NCBI GenBank assembly: GCA_045648025.1
Contig: JAZRNH010000015.1
Span: forward strand, 1 to 64,000
From: RGIG1681 sp045648025
Lineage (GTDB): Bacteria > Bacillota > Clostridia > Christensenellales > UBA1242
Direction: 5' to 3'
Length of the DNA: 64,000 nucleotides
The position numbers were made by a program, and so were the translations under genes. The notes beneath the pieces were generated by a model. It was not told where the DNA came from, did no database searches, and was given only the letters and a program-made list of their open reading frames with translations. Positions 60,862 through 64,000 of the stretch are shown here, piece after piece. Position 1 is the stretch's first letter. Every line of letters starts with the position of its first letter.

Positions 60862-61782
60862 ATGTCAATTAGATTAGATGAAATGACAATTGATGAAGTT
60901 AATGGTTATTATAAAACCATCTTTTCTTCTTCACTTTCAGATGACGAATTTAATAAAGTTTCAAATATTTACACCGAAAAATATAATGAAGCCGTCCATT
61001 ATGACCACATTGGTTACAAAACTTCTGGTGGAATGGGCAGAGGTTTTAAATACACAAAAAACATTTTATATGGTTGGTATATTGAAGAGCTTTTTTATAT
61101 TTTGCTAAACAAAAACAAGTTTGTTAAATCTGTTGAATATTCTGGCAATGATGCCGACCATATGTTGATTTTTGACCACACAAACAAACTAATTAAAATT
61201 GCTGGTGACAAAACCACAAATCCAGACTTTTTGATTACTCTTAAAGATGATAGACAATTTTTTATTGAGTTAAAAACCGCTGCCGCCGGTGTTTTTACAA
61301 TCAAGCAAGGCAATGTCCATCAACTATATAAAACAATGGGCTTCACAGGAATTTATAGTGTTGTGTTAATGATTGATATTGTTAATGGTTTATATGATAT
61401 AAAAGATATCAACTATTTCACAAACCTTCACCCATTTGTCAACAATAGAATGGAGGGTCAACTTTGTTATGAAATGCCAGAGCCAGAAAAACCTTTTGCT
61501 GAAATTGTTAATGAAGATTTTTTAATGAATTATAACCCTGCAATTTTCAACAACCACAATGTCTTAAAATATAAGTTGTTTAAAGAGTCAAATGACATTG
61601 ATTCAACTATTGCAAAAATCATAAAAACCAAAATTGCTTATGAATCAAAGATAGAAGAATTTGAATTTCAAAAAGCAGAGCATGAAAAAGAAATGCAAAA
61701 ATACATTTCAAAATGTCCGCAAATATTAACTATGTCTTGGGAAGACATTTCAAAATTAATCGAAGAAAAAAAAGATAAGTGA
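60862..61782 (+). CDS. Putative type II restriction endonuclease
   Basis: The 306-residue protein has TTNPDFLITLKDDRQFFIELKT near residues 111-132, a good PD-(D/E)XK catalytic core (P-D, hydrophobic strand, E-L-K), preceded by ILYGWYIEELFYILL, a helix with a conserved acidic residue. It follows the cytosine methyltransferase and nuclease-like gene, so it is most likely the restriction enzyme of the locus. The C-terminal third contains a coiled-coil-like stretch (residues 255-290). AAAGGAAG precedes the ATG by 6 bases. A terminator ends the operon. Confidence 0.72.
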   Translation: MSIRLDEMTIDEVNGYYKTIFSSSLSDDEFNKVSNIYTEKYNEAVHYDHIGYKTSGGMGRGFKYTKNILYGWYIEELFYILLNKNKFVKSVEYSGNDADHMLIFDHTNKLIKIAGDKTTNPDFLITLKDDRQFFIELKTAAAGVFTIKQGNVHQLYKTMGFTGIYSVVLMIDIVNGLYDIKDINYFTNLHPFVNNRMEGQLCYEMPEPEKPFAEIVNEDFLMNYNPAIFNNHNVLKYKLFKESNDIDSTIAKIIKTKIAYESKIEEFEFQKAEHEKEMQKYISKCPQILTMSWEDISKLIEEKKDK

Positions 61783-61800
61783 TTTTCACTTATCTTTTTT
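61766..61800 (+). terminator. Terminator of R-M operon
   Basis: AAAAGATAAGTGA-TTT-TCACTTATCTTTT hairpin with T run; it also faces the convergent MBL gene. Confidence 0.88.
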
Positions 61801-61808
61801 GTTGTTTT

Positions 61809-63005
61809 TTATGCTGCTTGTGGCAGAGTTCGGTTTGCTTTAAACCAGTCTGTATCTTTTAAATCGGTTCCGTTGTTTGCACAGTAAACTTCTGGTGTTG
61901 TTTCACCAACAGCAATTGCTATAACAATGTTGCCATTAAAAGATTTAAACGAATTTGCCTTATAATCAACACAAAGGGTTGTAACATAAATTTTAGCTGT
62001 TGGATTTGCTTCATAAACATTGTTGATAAACTCTTGTGTTGGGAATTGGTTTTCATTTTTGCTGGTATATTCATCGCTTCCTGCACAGCAACAAACGGTT
62101 ACGATTTCTGGCTTGATAACTTGCATAAGTTTGTCAGAAGACGATGTTTTTGAACCGTGGTGACCAGCTTTATAAACTTTATAGTTTCCGGTTAACACAG
62201 CTTCATTGCTGTCAACAAGTGAAGATTCTCCCTCTGCTTCAAGGTCGCCAGTGAATAAATATTTGTTGTCACCATCAACAATTTGAAGACAAACAGAAAA
62301 GTTGTTTTCTGAATGAGCTTCGTCTTTGTTGGCTTCTTCATAAAATTTATGATACAAAATTTCACAGAACACACCAGTATCTTCACCAAGCTCAAATTTT
62401 CTTTCTGCTTGTTTTCCACCAACTTCTTCATAGTTATAACATTCTAAAGCATCAAAAACGGTTGTGCCATATTCAGAAACAGCGGCTGCTTTTTGCTCTT
62501 CATATCTTTTGTGGATTCCGCTTTCAGAAGATTTGTATGTTTGAGCAAATTCAATGATTGTGCCGATTTCATAAAAATCAAAAATGCTTCCGTCTTCATT
62601 GCTACTAGCAAAACCAGCATAGTGGTCTTGGTGAGCATGAGTCACAACAACATATTCAAGTTTGTCATCTTCAACATATTTATCAAGATAGTTTTTAATG
62701 GTTGGAATGCTAGATTCTTTTGAACCTGAATCAATAAGCATTTCAGTATCACCCACTTTGACAAGTGTGCAGTCGCCAGTATATTTGTTTCCAAGTTCTA
62801 AAAAGTGAATTGAGAATTTTTTGTCAGAAATTACTTCTGCATCAATTTCACCCTCAACCACTTCGCTAACGGCAGCAATTTTTGCAGGAATCTCATAAGA
62901 CTCTGGTGAGGTGTAAATCAAGTTGGCAAGTCCACCAACTGCCGCACCAATTGCAAAACAAAAGATTGAAAATATTGCGGTTAAAATTTTTGCTCTTTTG
63001 CTCAT
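61809..63005 (-). CDS. ComEC-like MBL-fold metallohydrolase, membrane-anchored
   Basis: The 398-residue protein has an N-terminal hydrophobic anchor (residues 8-30), an acidic linker, then a metallo-beta-lactamase fold of the ComEC/Rec2 C-terminal type: LGNKYTGDCTLVKVGDTEML, THAHQDHYAG near 119-128 (HxHxDH), FTGDLEAEGE near 251, and AGHHGSKTSS near 279-288. Relatives are secreted nucleases or phosphodiesterases; ComEC itself imports DNA, and this lacks its channel. It would act outside the membrane. Its ATG overlaps the stop of the upstream gene as TAATG, so translation is coupled. Confidence 0.88.
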   Translation of the reverse strand: MSKRAKILTAIFSIFCFAIGAAVGGLANLIYTSPESYEIPAKIAAVSEVVEGEIDAEVISDKKFSIHFLELGNKYTGDCTLVKVGDTEMLIDSGSKESSIPTIKNYLDKYVEDDKLEYVVVTHAHQDHYAGFASSNEDGSIFDFYEIGTIIEFAQTYKSSESGIHKRYEEQKAAAVSEYGTTVFDALECYNYEEVGGKQAERKFELGEDTGVFCEILYHKFYEEANKDEAHSENNFSVCLQIVDGDNKYLFTGDLEAEGESSLVDSNEAVLTGNYKVYKAGHHGSKTSSSDKLMQVIKPEIVTVCCCAGSDEYTSKNENQFPTQEFINNVYEANPTAKIYVTTLCVDYKANSFKSFNGNIVIAIAVGETTPEVYCANNGTDLKDTDWFKANRTLPQAA

Positions 63006-63538
63006 TATGCTTCCGCTCCTGTAACGGTGATGTTTCTAATAAGTTCAATTGTTTTATATCTTGTTGCAGTGGTTGTATAAACCGCATAATACATTCCTGC
63101 TTTTGTTTCGTCAACTTCGGCAACTTCAACTTTGTCTTCTGAAAGGTCTGATCTGTAATAATATTTCACAACAATTTCATCTTTGCAGTCTTTGCCAAAA
63201 GAAACACAGGTTGCACCAAGTTCAACATATTCTTTCACATCTTCGTTTGCACCAACAGTGATATCCACCAAACCGTTTTCATAAGCGGTCATAGAAAATT
63301 CATCATTTCTAAATGCATACTTAATGCCAAAAAATCCGCCAACCACACCTAAAATCAAAAAGATAACAACAATAGCAACGGCAAGACCAGATTTTTTCAT
63401 ACCAGCTTTTGCGGCTCTTTCTAAATCTTTTTCATAGCTATATTTCTTTCTTGGGTGCTTTGCAGCAAATTCTAAATCTTTTTCATAACTATATTTTTTC
63501 TTTCGCTTAGTAGCTTTCATTGCAGAATAATCACTCAT
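63005..63538 (-). CDS. Small membrane-anchored protein with tandem repeat, unknown
   Basis: The 177-residue protein has a cytoplasmic N-terminus with a 17-residue tandem repeat (KKYSYEKDLEFAAK at residues 14-27 and KKYSYEKDLERAAK at 31-44), one hydrophobic anchor near 52-72, and an extracellular beta-rich domain. The latter has an I-T-V...LGATC...V-T-G pattern, resembling the small Ig-like fold of surface proteins. The function is unknown. It is coupled through TAATG to the MBL gene, suggesting they work at the same membrane. AGGAGGAT lies 5 bases before the ATG. The region upstream (63539-63756) holds only the tRNA promoter. Confidence 0.75.
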   Translation of the reverse strand: MSDYSAMKATKRKKKYSYEKDLEFAAKHPRKKYSYEKDLERAAKAGMKKSGLAVAIVVIFLILGVVGGFFGIKYAFRNDEFSMTAYENGLVDITVGANEDVKEYVELGATCVSFGKDCKDEIVVKYYYRSDLSEDKVEVAEVDETKAGMYYAVYTTTATRYKTIELIRNITVTGAEA

Positions 63539-63699
63539 AATAATCCTCCTTTTCGAGTTACTTCTATTTTAATAATAAACAAAAATTGTCAAACTTCAAA
63601 CCGTAAAAGGCACAATTTGAAAAATTTGTAATAGTTTTATAAAATAAAAAAGGTCAAAAGAAAATTTCAAAAAAATGTCGACAAATTTCAAAAATTATG

Positions 63700-63728
63700 T
63701 TGACAAAGATTTGATTTTATATTATATT
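63700..63728 (+). promoter_or_regulatory. Promoter of tRNA-Met/tRNA-Glu unit
   Basis: TTGACA (63700-63705), 17 bases, TATATT (63723-63728). Confidence 0.85.
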
Positions 63729-63756
63729 ATTGTCGTTAAGCAAAATTAACATATGT

Positions 63757-63833
63757 GGCGGCATAGCTCAGTTGGCTAGAGCGATCGGTTCATACCCGGC
63801 AGGTCATAAGTTCAAATCTTATTGCCGCTACCA
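63757..63833 (+). tRNA. tRNA-Met (anticodon CAT)
   Basis: A 77-base cloverleaf: acceptor GGCGGCA pairs with TGCCGCT (first pair G-U), D-arm AGCTCAGTTGGCTAGAGC, anticodon loop TTCATAC with CAT, T-arm TTCAAAT, encoded CCA. Whether it is elongator Met or the lysidine-modified Ile(CAU) type cannot be settled by eye; it lacks the initiator's three G-C pairs. Confidence 0.93.
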
Positions 63834-63838
63834 TATTT

Positions 63839-63913
63839 GGCCCCATCGTCAAGCGGTTAAGACATCACCCTTTCACGGTGAAGTCAGCGGTTCGAATCCG
63901 CTTGGGGTCACCA
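63839..63913 (+). tRNA. tRNA-Glu (anticodon TTC)
   Basis: A 75-base cloverleaf: acceptor GGCCCCA pairs with TGGGGTC, D-loop region TCGTCAAGCGGTTAAGAC, anticodon stem CACC/GGTG enclosing CTTTCAC with TTC, T-arm GCGGTTCGAATCCGC, CCA encoded. It lies 5 bases after tRNA-Met. Confidence 0.96.
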
Positions 63914-63916
63914 ATC

Positions 63917-63945
63917 AAACCAAGTCACACGACTTGGTTTTTTTA
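63917..63945 (+). terminator. Terminator of tRNA-Met/Glu unit
   Basis: AAACCAAGTC-ACAC-GACTTGGTTT followed by T run. Confidence 0.9.
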
Positions 63946-63974
63946 TTGCGAAAATTTATATTTCTTATTATAAT
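63946..63974 (+). promoter_or_regulatory. Promoter of the gene at the right edge
   Basis: TTGCGA (63946-63951), 17 bases, TATAAT (63969-63974). Confidence 0.7.
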
Positions 63975-63993
63975 TGATTTATAGGAGATTCTT

Positions 63994-64000
63994 ATGGAAG
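63994..64000 (+). CDS. Start of a gene cut by the window edge
   Basis: ATGGAAG at 63994 follows AGGAG by 6 bases and a good promoter by 19 bases, so a gene begins here. Only two codons (Met-Glu) are in the window, so nothing about its product can be said. Confidence 0.6.

Noticed and set aside
59258..61782. Claim of transfer by unusual base composition at the R-M locus
   Set aside because: By eye its A+T content and codon choice match the neighbours.
63730..63984. Open reading frame of 84 codons on the plus strand
   Set aside because: It runs through both tRNA genes and their terminator.
1..64000. CRISPR arrays, insertion sequences, prophage genes, rRNA
   Set aside because: Searched by eye for spaced repeats, transposase or integrase motifs and rRNA signatures; none seen apart from the single direct repeat pair at 17502.

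Overview
The window is AT-rich chromosomal DNA (coding regions roughly one third G+C by eye) from a low-GC, Gram-positive-type bacterium. The best fit is an uncultured Clostridia-like Bacillota. Support comes from AGGAG-type ribosome binding sites, the gene order mini-RNase III - rlmB - sigH-like sigma factor - dnaX - ybaB - recR, a CwlD-like amidase, a DegV protein, an LTA-synthase-type enzyme, ThyX in place of ThyA, and CCA-encoding tRNAs. No rRNA, insertion sequence, prophage or CRISPR array was seen.

Layout. 1-6.2 kb: Pr6Pr-type membrane protein, a P-type cation ATPase, a VanY-type peptidase, a small membrane protein and a CofE-like glutamate ligase. 6.4-17.4 kb: a 1032-residue putative zinc protease, an RpiB/LacAB isomerase, a family 2 glycosyltransferase, DUF362, GNAT, a membrane protein plus LTA-synthase-like pair, and two poorly known proteins. 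17.4-22.5 kb: a repeat-bearing spacer, tRNA-Thr, a second cation ATPase behind a yybP-ykoY (manganese) riboswitch with its own terminator, and a zeta-toxin pair. 22.5-36.4 kb: tex, degV, pgi-glucokinase, a LysR regulator, a membrane-anchored protein, a thyX-folD couple and an ABC-F ATPase. 36.4-45.3 kb: an M49-like peptidase, then the DNA-replication/RNA-processing operon mrnC-rlmB-sigH-dnaX-ybaB-recR, an amidase and a transglutaminase-like protein. 45.5-53.0 kb: HD hydrolase-gltX, a lipoprotein serine protease, a zinc-ribbon membrane protein, an O-antigen-ligase-like polymerase and a sugar-phosphate transferase. 53.1-64 kb: coiled-coil and unknown proteins, NUDIX, a second transglutaminase-like protein, a three-gene restriction-modification locus, a ComEC-like MBL hydrolase pair, tRNA-Met, tRNA-Glu, and the start of one more gene.

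How the genes work together. pgi and the ROK kinase form a glycolytic entry operon. ThyX and FolD overlap by one base and together supply and consume methylenetetrahydrofolate; the CofE-like ligase might also act on folates. The glycosyltransferase, LTA-synthase-like enzyme, polymerase, sugar transferase, VanY and amidase belong to the cell envelope.

The most interesting points are: (i) dnaX is split by a +1 shift at TTT CCC A next to a stop codon, which would give gamma- and tau-length products; (ii) three genes have a consensus promoter whose -10 box ends exactly six bases before the ATG, with no Shine-Dalgarno, so they look leaderless; (iii) ThyX is an internal tandem duplication with complementary, degenerate active-site motifs; (iv) the methyltransferase is followed by two different nuclease-like proteins; and (v) a recurrent AAAACYGCAAAAATA motif lies in AT-rich spacers, often right at stop codons. 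All functional calls rest on reading motifs by eye, without database searches.
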